Assembly: GCF_008039565.1 (NCBI RefSeq) | Contig: NZ_VDUX01000002.1 | Location: 372,001 to 436,000 of the forward strand | Source: Aeromicrobium terrae | GTDB lineage: Bacteria; Actinomycetota; Actinomycetes; Propionibacteriales; Nocardioidaceae | DNA length: 64,000 bases | Reading direction: 5' to 3' | Part shown: piece after piece, positions 23,833 to 31,151 of the stretch | Position numbering within the stretch: position 1 is the stretch's first letter | Layout of the letters: each line of letters opens with the position of its first letter | Made by a program: the position numbers and the translations under genes | Notes under the pieces: model-generated | Database searches by the model: none | The model's input: only the letters and a program-made list of their open reading frames with translations | Told to the model about the DNA's origin: nothing

Positions 23833-25188
23833 ATGCCTGCGTCAGAACCGACCACCATTCTCCCCGTCGTCGTCATCGGAGCCGGGCCCAGCGGTCTCGC
23901 CGCCGCCGCGCACCTGCGCAGCCGCGACGTCGACGTCCTCGTGCTGGAGAAGGGTCCGACCGCCGGCGCTGCCGTAGCCGAGTGGGGGCACGTTCGCTTG
24001 TTCTCGGCGTGGTCCGAGCTCGTCGACCCGGCCGCCGAGCAGCTCCTGTCCCAGACGGGTTGGAGCTCCCCCGACCCGAGCACCTACCCCACGGGCGCTG
24101 AGTGGGTGACCGGCTACCTCCAGCCACTGGCCGACGCCTTGGGCGAGTCGGTCCGCTACGACTCCGCGGTCACGTCGGTGGCGAAGCAGTCCCGTGACCG
24201 GTTGGTCAGCTCCGGTCGCGACGAGGCGCCGTTCACCGTCCACGTGAGCACCCCCGACGGCCCAGCTCACGTGATGGCGCGCGCGGTGATCGACGCGTCC
24301 GGGACCTGGAGCGGCCCGAACCCGCTCGGCGGCGACGGCGTTCCGGCGATCGGCGAGCGCGAGGCAGGGGCGCAGGTCAGCTACCGCGTGCCCGACCTGC
24401 GCGACGAGGCCACCCGCGCCCGCTACGCCGGCAAGCACGTCGTTGTGGCCGGGACCGGCGCCTCAGCCAAGACGGCACTCATCGCCCTGACCAACCTGGC
24501 CAGGGACGAGCCGTCGACGCGGATCAGCTGGCTGGTCCGGCGCGGCTCCGTCGGCGAGGCGTTCGCCGGCAGCGGCCAGGACGAGCTCCCCCAGCGCGGC
24601 GCCCTCGGCCAGCAGGCCCAGCAGGCCGTCACTCAGGGGCCAGTCACGACCCTGAACGGCTTTCGCACCGCCACGATCGACCGGAACGACAAGGGTCGGT
24701 TGACGATCGGGTCCTTCGACGGCCAGACGGTCACCGACGTCGATGAAGTCGTCGCCCTCACCGGGTTCCGCCCTGACCTGGATCTCCTGTCGGAGATCCG
24801 GCTCGACCTGGACCCGGTCCTGCAGTCGCCGCGCGAGCTGGCGCCGCTGATCGACCCGAACGTCCACTCGTGCGGCACCGTGTACCCCCACGGGGCCAAG
24901 GAGCTCGCCCAGCCGGAAGCCGGGTTCTACCTCGTCGGCATGAAGTCCTACGGCCGGGCCACGTCGTTCCTCGCGCTGACCGGCTTCGAGCAGACCCGCT
25001 CCGTGGCCGCGGCGATCGCCGGCGACCACGAGGCCGCCGCTCGGGTCGAGCTGACGCTGCCCGACACCGGCGTGTGCGGCGGCACCGGGTTGTTCGACGA
25101 GGAGTCCGCCACAGGCGGCGGTGGGTGCTGCGGTGGCGTGGACGTGGCGCCGGTGCTGCTCACCATCGGCCGCCCGTCCGACCGGTGA
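23833..25188 (+). CDS. Flavin-dependent monooxygenase-like protein (ArsO-like)
   Basis: A 451-residue FAD/NAD(P) oxidoreductase of the flavin monooxygenase type. VVVIGAGPSGLAAAAHLR (about residues 12-29) binds FAD and HVVVAGTGASAKTALIAL the nicotinamide nucleotide; VVALTGFRPDLDLLSEI is the third conserved strand. The C-terminus holds five cysteines in GVCGGTG and GGGGCCGG contexts, a possible thiol or metalloid-binding tail. Flavoproteins called ArsO occur in actinobacterial ars operons; the reaction is unproven. It has GAAGAAGGG before its ATG, is driven by the ArsR-controlled promoter, and overlaps the MFS gene downstream as GTGA. Confidence 0.8.
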   Translation: MPASEPTTILPVVVIGAGPSGLAAAAHLRSRDVDVLVLEKGPTAGAAVAEWGHVRLFSAWSELVDPAAEQLLSQTGWSSPDPSTYPTGAEWVTGYLQPLADALGESVRYDSAVTSVAKQSRDRLVSSGRDEAPFTVHVSTPDGPAHVMARAVIDASGTWSGPNPLGGDGVPAIGEREAGAQVSYRVPDLRDEATRARYAGKHVVVAGTGASAKTALIALTNLARDEPSTRISWLVRRGSVGEAFAGSGQDELPQRGALGQQAQQAVTQGPVTTLNGFRTATIDRNDKGRLTIGSFDGQTVTDVDEVVALTGFRPDLDLLSEIRLDLDPVLQSPRELAPLIDPNVHSCGTVYPHGAKELAQPEAGFYLVGMKSYGRATSFLALTGFEQTRSVAAAIAGDHEAAARVELTLPDTGVCGGTGLFDEESATGGGGCCGGVDVAPVLLTIGRPSDR

Positions 25189-26426
25189 CGACACCGACGC
25201 AGCCCGGGTCGCTCGACGGGCCCGGGCTGCGTCGTGCCGTCACGACGCTCTGCATCACCGAGATCGTCAGCTGGGGCATCCTCTACTACGCCTTCGCCGT
25301 GCTCTCCTCCGACATCGTCGACGACACCGGCTGGAGCCAGACGGCCGTGACCGCCGCCTTCTCGCTGAGCCTCGTGGTCTCGGGCCTGGTCGGCATCGTC
25401 GTCGGTCGGCGACTCGACCGGTTCGGCCCGCGACGGATCATGACCGCAGGCTCGGTCCTGGGCGTGGCTGCCGTGGTCGTCATCGGCACCGCTCCCACCT
25501 ACCCGGTCTTCGTCCTGGGCTGGCTGGTCGCCGGTGTCGCGATGGCCGGCACCCTCTACCCACCGGCCTTCGCCGCGCTCACCCGGTGGGCAGGCGCCGA
25601 GCGTGTCGGAGCCCTCACCACCCTCACGCTCGTCGCCGGGCTCGCCAGCACCGTGTTCGCCCCGCTCGCGGCCGGCCTCCAGGCGATCACCGACTGGCGC
25701 ACCGCCTACCTGTGGCTCGCCGTCTTGCTTGCCGGCGTCACTATCCCTCTGCACTGGTGGGGCCTCGACCACGCCTGGGAGCCGGCGACCGAGCCCACCC
25801 ATGAAGACAAGGCGCTCGCTCGCGAAGTTCGGTCCGTTCCTTTCATCGCGCTGATGGCGACCGCGACGATCTCCGCGTTCGTCGTCTACGCCGCCGTCGT
25901 CAATCTCGTCCCGATGTTCGTCGAGCGCGGCCTGACCACGACCGAGGCCGCCATCGGCCTTGGCATCGGCGGCATCGGGCAGGTCGCGGGACGTCTCGGC
26001 TACGCGCGCTTCTCCCGAGCCACCACGTCGGTCTCACGACTCGCCATCACCATCGTCGCCGTCAGCCTCACCACGACGCTCGCGGCCGTTGCTCCGGCCG
26101 AGGTCGCCATCCTGTTCGCGGTGTCCGCCGCCATGGGCGTGGCGCGCGGCATCTTCACCCTCATCCAGGCCACCGCCGTCAGCGACCGGTGGGGCATCGC
26201 CCGCTTCGGACACCTCAACGGCGTCCTCACCGCACCCGTCCTCATTGCATCTGCCCTCGCACCCTTCGCCGGTGCCGCCCTCGCCGACGGCCTCGGCGGC
26301 CAGCAAGAGGCCTTCGTCGCATTGGCCGTGCTCGCGCTCGTGGCGGTCCTCCCGGCGCTCGCGACCGGCACGTCGCTCAGCAAGTCTGCTCCACCTCCCG
26401 CCGGCGCACCACGACTCAGAGGGTGA
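25185..26426 (+). CDS. MFS transporter linked to the ars cluster
   Basis: A 413-residue protein with about twelve transmembrane helices. GIVVGRRLDRFGPRRIM is the loop 2-3 MFS motif, and GIGGIGQVAGRLGYARFSR its relic in the second half. The GTG start overlaps the stop of the flavoprotein gene, so the pair should be cotranscribed and translationally coupled. That suggests export of a compound made or modified by the flavoprotein, perhaps an organic or thiolated arsenical. It is not accompanied by a GAPDH gene, so it is probably not ArsJ. It ends eleven bases inside the convergent marR gene. Confidence 0.83.
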   Translation: MTTPTQPGSLDGPGLRRAVTTLCITEIVSWGILYYAFAVLSSDIVDDTGWSQTAVTAAFSLSLVVSGLVGIVVGRRLDRFGPRRIMTAGSVLGVAAVVVIGTAPTYPVFVLGWLVAGVAMAGTLYPPAFAALTRWAGAERVGALTTLTLVAGLASTVFAPLAAGLQAITDWRTAYLWLAVLLAGVTIPLHWWGLDHAWEPATEPTHEDKALAREVRSVPFIALMATATISAFVVYAAVVNLVPMFVERGLTTTEAAIGLGIGGIGQVAGRLGYARFSRATTSVSRLAITIVAVSLTTTLAAVAPAEVAILFAVSAAMGVARGIFTLIQATAVSDRWGIARFGHLNGVLTAPVLIASALAPFAGAALADGLGGQQEAFVALAVLALVAVLPALATGTSLSKSAPPPAGAPRLRG

Positions 26427-26853
26427 GGTCGGCTTGCCGGATCTTCTCGAGGTCGGCTCGCATCGCCTTGGTGCGCTGAGCACCGATGATGCTGGTCACG
26501 AGTCCCTCGACGTCGGGTACGAGCGACTGCGCGATGTCCAGCACCTCGCGTCCTCGGGACGTGACGACGACGAGCTTGGCGCGACGGTCACCCGGGTCCG
26601 GGACGCGCTCGACGTACTGATGGCTCTCCAGGTGCTCGACGAGCTGGGCCATCGCCTGCTTGGTCATCCGCGCGCGCTGCGCGAGCGTGCTGACGGTGGT
26701 GCCGTCGTCGTCGAGGAACTGGAAGACCGCGGCGTGGGCCGGCCGGACATCGGCGTGCCCGGCCTCCTCCAGCCGGGTGACGACCAGGTCGTTGAGCCGG
26801 AGGTACGCCTCGCGGAGCAGCAGGACGACGTTGCTCGGCCGCGTCTTTGACAT
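26416..26853 (-). CDS. MarR family transcriptional regulator
   Basis: A 145-residue winged-helix regulator. The recognition region is VSTLAQRARMTKQAMAQLVEHLESHQYVERVPDPGDRRAKLV, with the DxR beta-wing hallmark. It is divergent from a cupin gene with 29 bases between start codons. The palindrome TAGACA-N7-TGTCTA (26854-26872) fills that space and also holds its own ribosome site (AAGGA, reverse strand), so it probably represses both itself and the cupin gene. The ligand is unknown. Confidence 0.92.
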   Translation of the reverse strand: MSKTRPSNVVLLLREAYLRLNDLVVTRLEEAGHADVRPAHAAVFQFLDDDGTTVSTLAQRARMTKQAMAQLVEHLESHQYVERVPDPGDRRAKLVVVTSRGREVLDIAQSLVPDVEGLVTSIIGAQRTKAMRADLEKIRQADLTL

Positions 26854-26900
26854 TAGACAGGTTCCTTGTCTATCTTTCTCGCATGGACAAGATACCTGTC
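26847..26900 (+). promoter_or_regulatory. Cupin promoter with two MarR-type operators
   Basis: TTGACA (26847-26852) and TATCTT (26871-26876) are spaced 18 bases apart, with ATG 26883 six bases beyond, indicating a leaderless message. Operator A, TAGACA-N7-TGTCTA, occupies 26854-26872 between the two boxes. Operator B, GACAAGATACCTGTC, is at 26886-26900 inside codons 2-6 of the cupin gene and differs from the reverse-strand form of A (GACAAGGAACCTGTC) at two positions. The centres are 30 bases apart, about three helical turns. Confidence 0.65.
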
Positions 26901-27365
26901 GATATTGCCACAGCCGAGCGGATCCGACTGGGCACCGAGGACATCGCCGTGCTCGCGTCGAGCGCGGACACCGGTGGCGCGCTCTTCGCCGTGCAGACCA
27001 CGATGCGTCCCGGCGGCGGTCCCCCGGTCATGCACCGGCACGGACCGGGCGAGGTCTACTACGTGACCGAGGGCGAGTTCACCTTCTACCTCGGCGAGGG
27101 CGGGGAGGCCCGCAGGATCGTCGCACGGGCCGGCGAGGTGGTGCCGCTCGCCGGTGACACCCCGCACACGATCCGCAACGAGTCGCAAACCGACGCTGTC
27201 GCGTTCGTGGTGCACGCTCCCGGGGCGCCGATGGAGGGCTTCACCCGCGCCGTCGCCGCGCTGGCAGCACAGGACGCACCCGCGATCGAGGACGTGCTCG
27301 CGGTCGCCGAGGCGCACGGCATCGAGCTGCTCGGACCGATCCCCTCACACGCTGCGCGCGTCTGA
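26883..27365 (+). CDS. Cupin domain protein
   Basis: A 160-residue single cupin barrel. The two metal-binding motifs are visible: GGPPVMHRHGPGEVYYVTEGEFTFYLG (His-His-Glu) and GDTPHTIRNES (His). Such proteins can be dioxygenases, isomerases or sensors; none is indicated here. ATG 26883 is preferred because a TATCTT box lies six bases upstream; an earlier in-frame start would lie within the -35 box. Expression is probably controlled by the divergent MarR protein. The TIGR03086 gene follows 22 bases later. Confidence 0.87.
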   Translation: MDKIPVDIATAERIRLGTEDIAVLASSADTGGALFAVQTTMRPGGGPPVMHRHGPGEVYYVTEGEFTFYLGEGGEARRIVARAGEVVPLAGDTPHTIRNESQTDAVAFVVHAPGAPMEGFTRAVAALAAQDAPAIEDVLAVAEAHGIELLGPIPSHAARV

Positions 27366-27387
27366 CGCCTCCGGTAGACAGGGAGTC

Positions 27388-27906
27388 ATGAGCGACGCCG
27401 ACCAGATCGACCTGCTGTCCCGTGCCCTCGACCAGACCGCGACGCTCGTGGCGTCGGTGCGGTCCGAGCACCTGGACGCGCCCACGCCGTGCCGCGACTG
27501 GACCGTCCGCCAGCTCCTGGAGCACGTGTGCTCGGACCCGCGGAACTTCATCACGATGACGCAGGGCGGCGACGTCGACTGGTCGGCCCAGGTGCCGCTC
27601 CCCGACGACCCGGGCCGGGCGTTCCGGGAGGACGCCGACGAGCTGCTCGACGCCGTCAGCGAGGCGCCGGGCACGATCTCCATCCAGCTCCCGGAGTTCA
27701 CCGTGCACTCCTGGGACCTGGCTCAGGCGCTCGGAGGCACCGAAGAGCTCGACGACGAGCTCGCCGAGGCGTCGCTCCGCATCATGACGCCCATGCTCAA
27801 GCCGGAGATGCGCGGCGGCGCGTTCGACCCGGAGATCGACGTCGCGGACGACGCGTCCGCCTACGAGCGGCTGGCCGCCTTCACCGGGCGGCGGCCGCTG
27901 CTCTGA
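27388..27906 (+). CDS. TIGR03086/MDMPI-like metal-binding protein
   Basis: A 172-residue DinB-like four-helix protein. LDAPTPCRDWTVRQLLEHVCSDPRNFITM is the signature of the TIGR03086 and maleylpyruvate isomerase N-terminal families of actinobacteria, some of which use mycothiol and a divalent metal. HSWDLAQALG supplies the second histidine site. The enzyme activity is not known. The ATG at 27388 is chosen over an upstream frame that would run through the cupin gene. The last 26 bases overlap the convergent TfoX gene. Confidence 0.83.
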   Translation: MSDADQIDLLSRALDQTATLVASVRSEHLDAPTPCRDWTVRQLLEHVCSDPRNFITMTQGGDVDWSAQVPLPDDPGRAFREDADELLDAVSEAPGTISIQLPEFTVHSWDLAQALGGTEELDDELAEASLRIMTPMLKPEMRGGAFDPEIDVADDASAYERLAAFTGRRPLL

Positions 27907-28207
27907 GGCCGCGGTCGACCCACTGGTGCAGGGCGTCGTCGTCGGCGCAGCCCGCCGGGTCGACGCGGATCCAGCCGTTCATGTCACGGCCTCGCATCTC
28001 CATCGGGCGGGTGTGCTCCAGTGCGAGGAGCGCCTCGGTCTCGTCCGGACGGACGCGCAGCATCAGGCCGCCCTGGCCGCTGACGACGACGGCCATGCGG
28101 CCGCCCGCCATGAACGCGAGACCGCCGAACATGGCCTTCTCGGTGATGTCCGCCTCGCCCGCGAGCTGAGCCCGGACGTCGGCGGCGAGGTCGTGGTCGT
28201 ATGCCAT
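27881..28207 (-). CDS. TfoX N-terminal domain protein
   Basis: A 108-residue protein of the TfoX N-terminal family. KAMFGGLAFMAGGRMAVVVSGQGGLMLRV contains the FGGxxF pattern, followed by MEMRGRDMNGWIRVDP. In proteobacteria TfoX/Sxy controls competence, but the isolated actinobacterial domains have no known job. The start at ATG 28207 (MAYDHDLAADVRAQL) is typical for the family. It is divergent from the topoisomerase gene. Confidence 0.85.
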   Translation of the reverse strand: MAYDHDLAADVRAQLAGEADITEKAMFGGLAFMAGGRMAVVVSGQGGLMLRVRPDETEALLALEHTRPMEMRGRDMNGWIRVDPAGCADDDALHQWVDRGLRAAAAAR

Positions 28208-28256
28208 GAGCCGATGCTGACAGGCGGCACCGACAGATCGCCCGTACCTTTCCTGC

Positions 28257-29249
28257 ATGGTCCGACTGCGCAGGGTGTCCGCGAGCATGCCCGGCTGGAG
28301 CCGCGTCGCGCACGGCAAGGGGTTCCGGTACCTCGACGAGGACGGCGCGCCGCTGCCCCCGCTCGACCGCGAGCGCTGCATCAACCTCGTCATCCCGCCG
28401 GCGTGGCGGGACGTCTGGATCTGCCCGGCGGAGAACGGGCACCTGCAGGCCGTCGGCACCGACGACGCGGGGCGGCGTCAGTACCTCTACCACCCGGCCT
28501 GGCGGGAGCGGCGCGACGCGGAGAAGTTCGAGCACATGGAGCGGTTCGCGCGGTCGCTCATCCGGAACCGCCAGGTTGCCCGACGGGAGATCGGTGACGA
28601 GCCCGACCTCACCACCGTCTCGGCCGTCGCGTTCTCGCTGCTCGACCTCGGCATGTTCCGCGTCGGGTCCGACCGGTACGTCGACGAGAACGGCAGCCAC
28701 GGCCTCACCACCGTCGAGCGCGACCACGTCACGCGCGAGGGGCGCGGCGTCACGTTCTGCTACCCGGCGAAGTCCGGGCAGGAGGTCGAGGTGACGGTGC
28801 GCGACGACCGGGTGAACGCCGTGCTCGACATGCTGCGCCGGCGCCGGAGCGGCGGGGACCGCCTGTTCTCCTACAAGCACGCGGGCCGCTGGCGCCACCT
28901 CACCGCCGACGACGTGAACCTCTACGCCAAGGACACCCTCGGCCCGGAGTTCACCGCGAAGGACTTCCGGACCTGGCGCGGCACGGTCATCGCGGCTCAC
29001 GCGCTCGCCCTGTCCGACGCATCGTCGAAGACCGCACGCAAGCGGTCGATCACCGGTGCCATGCGCGAGGTGAGCGAGCACCTGGGCAACACGCCGGCCG
29101 TCGCGCGGAGCTCGTACGTCGACCCCCGCGTCGTCGACCTGTTCCAGGACGGCATCACGGTGGCGGCCGGGAACCGGCGGATCAGTCCGGGGTCGCCGGT
29201 CAGCCGGACGCTGGAGCGTCAGGTGCTGCGGCTGCTCAAGAAGGCTTAG
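28257..29249 (+). CDS. DNA topoisomerase IB
   Basis: A 330-residue poxvirus-type topoisomerase that relaxes supercoils through a 3'-phosphotyrosine link. The N-terminal domain has GKGFRYLDEDG, IPPAWRDVWICPAENGHLQAVGTDDAGRRQYLYHPAW. Catalytic residues of the C-terminal domain include Arg in GSDRY and KDFRTWRGT, and the nucleophile Tyr287 in ARSSYVDPRVV. TACCTT (28245-28250) lies six bases before ATG 28257 and no ribosome site is present, so the mRNA is probably leaderless. Its end overlaps the convergent oxidoreductase gene by 14 bases. Confidence 0.94.
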   Translation: MVRLRRVSASMPGWSRVAHGKGFRYLDEDGAPLPPLDRERCINLVIPPAWRDVWICPAENGHLQAVGTDDAGRRQYLYHPAWRERRDAEKFEHMERFARSLIRNRQVARREIGDEPDLTTVSAVAFSLLDLGMFRVGSDRYVDENGSHGLTTVERDHVTREGRGVTFCYPAKSGQEVEVTVRDDRVNAVLDMLRRRRSGGDRLFSYKHAGRWRHLTADDVNLYAKDTLGPEFTAKDFRTWRGTVIAAHALALSDASSKTARKRSITGAMREVSEHLGNTPAVARSSYVDPRVVDLFQDGITVAAGNRRISPGSPVSRTLERQVLRLLKKA

Positions 29250-30591
29250 GCAGCGTGGACTCGATCGCGCGCCAGAACGTCGGGTAGGCGTAGATCGAGT
29301 TGCGCAGGGTGCTCACCGGCACCTCCGCGCGGACGGCGACGGCGAGCCCGGACACGGTCTCGCCACCGGACGGGCCGACGACGGTGGCGCCGACGACGAC
29401 GTCGCGGTCGGTGTCGACGACGAGCTTGACCAGGCCCTCGTGGCCGGGCCCGTGGACGAAGCCACGGCTGCTCGCCGCGATGTCCGAGGTGGTGACCTCG
29501 ACGTTCATGCCGCGGTCGCGCGCCTGCTGCTCGGTGAGGCCGACGGCGCCGACCTCCGGGTCGGTGAACGTGACGCGCGGGAAGGTCGGGTCGTAGGGCG
29601 GCTGGTCCTCCCCCAGGATCGACCGGGCGGCCCGCTCGGCCTGGTACATCGAGACGTGGGTGAAGGCGCCCCGGCCGGCGATGTCGCCGATCGCCCAGAG
29701 GCCGTCGGCGACGCGCTGGTCGTCGTCGACCTCGAGCGACCGGCCCGACCCGTCGACGCCGATGGTGTCGAGACCGATGTCGGCGATGCGCGGCTTGCGG
29801 CCGGCGGCCACCAGCAGCTGCTCGGCCTCGAACGTCTGGTCGCCGCAGGTGACGTGGAAGCGGTCGCCGTCGTGGGCGACGCCGTCGATGGAGATGCCGG
29901 CGTGCACGGTGAGACCCTCGGACGTGAGGAGGTCGGTGAGCAGCACGGAGGCCTCCGGCTCCTCAGGGCCGAGGATGCGCGGCGCGACCTCGAGCACCAC
30001 GACGTCGGACCCGAACCGGGCGAACGTCTGCGCGAGCTCCAGCCCGATGGCCCCGCCGCCGATGACGACGAGGGACGACGGCGCCTCGGTGGCCGAGACC
30101 GCCTCGCGGTTGGTCCAGAACGGGGTGTCGGCGAGGCCGTCGATCGGTGGGACGGCCGCCGTGGTGCCGGTGTTGAGCACGACGCCGCGCGAGGCGACGT
30201 ACCGGTCGCCGTCCACCTCGACCGTGCGATCGGCCACGATCCGGCCGCGGCCGCGCACGAACGTGACGTTCGCCTTGAGCAGCCGCTCGACGGCGACGGT
30301 GTCGTCCCAGTCGTCGGTGGCCTCCTCGCGGATGCGCTTGGCCACCGGCGCGAAGTCGGCCTGCACGTCGGCATGGCCGGCGACCTGGTCGACCCGCCGC
30401 GCCTCGGCCAGGGCGTTGGCCGCGCGGATCATCATCTTGGACGGGATGCAGCCCCAGTACGGGCACTCGCCGCCGACCAGCTCGGCCTCCACGGCCACGA
30501 CCGACAGACCGGCGCCGGCCAGCCGGGTGGCCAGTGCCTCACCTCCGGGCCCGAGGCCCACCACCACGACGTCGCACGAAGTCTCGCTCAT
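29236..30591 (-). CDS. Pyridine nucleotide-disulfide oxidoreductase
   Basis: A 451-residue flavoenzyme related to dihydrolipoamide dehydrogenase and mercuric reductase. VVVVGLGPGGEALATRLAGAG binds FAD; GGECPYWGCIPSKMM has the redox disulfide; VIGGGAIGLELAQTFARFGSDV binds NAD(P)H; DGLWAIGDIAGRGAFTHV is the second FAD motif. The C-terminal dimer region reads YAYPTFWRAIE, without the His-Glu pair used by lipoamide dehydrogenase and glutathione reductase, so the acceptor is different and unknown. The ATG overlaps the PGPGW gene stop by four bases, tying the two together. Confidence 0.9.
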   Translation of the reverse strand: MSETSCDVVVVGLGPGGEALATRLAGAGLSVVAVEAELVGGECPYWGCIPSKMMIRAANALAEARRVDQVAGHADVQADFAPVAKRIREEATDDWDDTVAVERLLKANVTFVRGRGRIVADRTVEVDGDRYVASRGVVLNTGTTAAVPPIDGLADTPFWTNREAVSATEAPSSLVVIGGGAIGLELAQTFARFGSDVVVLEVAPRILGPEEPEASVLLTDLLTSEGLTVHAGISIDGVAHDGDRFHVTCGDQTFEAEQLLVAAGRKPRIADIGLDTIGVDGSGRSLEVDDDQRVADGLWAIGDIAGRGAFTHVSMYQAERAARSILGEDQPPYDPTFPRVTFTDPEVGAVGLTEQQARDRGMNVEVTTSDIAASSRGFVHGPGHEGLVKLVVDTDRDVVVGATVVGPSGGETVSGLAVAVRAEVPVSTLRNSIYAYPTFWRAIESTLPKPS

Positions 30592-31082
30592 GAGGACATC
30601 GTCGTCTTGCTCGGCTCGGCCGCCGGCTCCGGGTCCGGGTGGCGCCACCGGATGATGCTGTACAGCAGCAGGCCCCACGCCGCGGCCGCCGAGGCCAGCA
30701 GACCCAAGGCCGTGCCCCAGCCGGCGGCCGGGAGGTGCGGACCGAAGCCGACGCCGAGCACGTCGAACTCCGGGATCTCCGGCGACTGCCACCAGATGAC
30801 GGCCAGGACGACGAGCCAGACGCCGCCGAGGAAGCTGACGGTGATGCGCGGCCAGGTGGCGACGCCGTACTTGGCCGCCTCGATGGCCTGCTTGCGGAGG
30901 GGGTCGAGGATGCGCTGGGCCCACGCGTGGTGCGGGGCCAGCAGGGCGACGCCGGCCACGAGGACGAGGGTGCCGGGGCCGGGCGCGGGCATCATCACGA
31001 TGCCGACCGGGATCAGGATCCACCCGAGGATCTCGCTGCCCGTGCGCTTGAACCAACGCCTCAGTCGCTCGCCGACCGCCAT
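30588..31082 (-). CDS. PGPGW/TIGR02611 family membrane protein
   Basis: A 164-residue inner-membrane protein. ILGWILIPVGIVMMPAPGPGTLVLVAGVALLA contains the diagnostic PAPGPG turn between two helices, and two more helices lie at about residues 90-105 and 120-140. Function is unknown. It is the first gene of a two-gene operon with the flavoenzyme, which hints at a membrane redox role without proving it. It is divergent from the CFA-synthase-like gene; CATGAT lies six bases before its ATG. Confidence 0.82.
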   Translation of the reverse strand: MAVGERLRRWFKRTGSEILGWILIPVGIVMMPAPGPGTLVLVAGVALLAPHHAWAQRILDPLRKQAIEAAKYGVATWPRITVSFLGGVWLVVLAVIWWQSPEIPEFDVLGVGFGPHLPAAGWGTALGLLASAAAAWGLLLYSIIRWRHPDPEPAAEPSKTTMSS

Positions 31083-31151
31083 GTGGAAATCATGCCAGGC
31101 TGCGCCCACATTCAGATGGCGTACCGAAGACAGCACCGGGACACTGGACCG

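Noticed and set aside
22156-26426. Integrated genomic island at tRNA-Arg
   Set aside because: No integrase and no repeat of the tRNA 3' end was seen to the right; codon use looks like that of the neighbours. Proximity to the tRNA alone is not enough.
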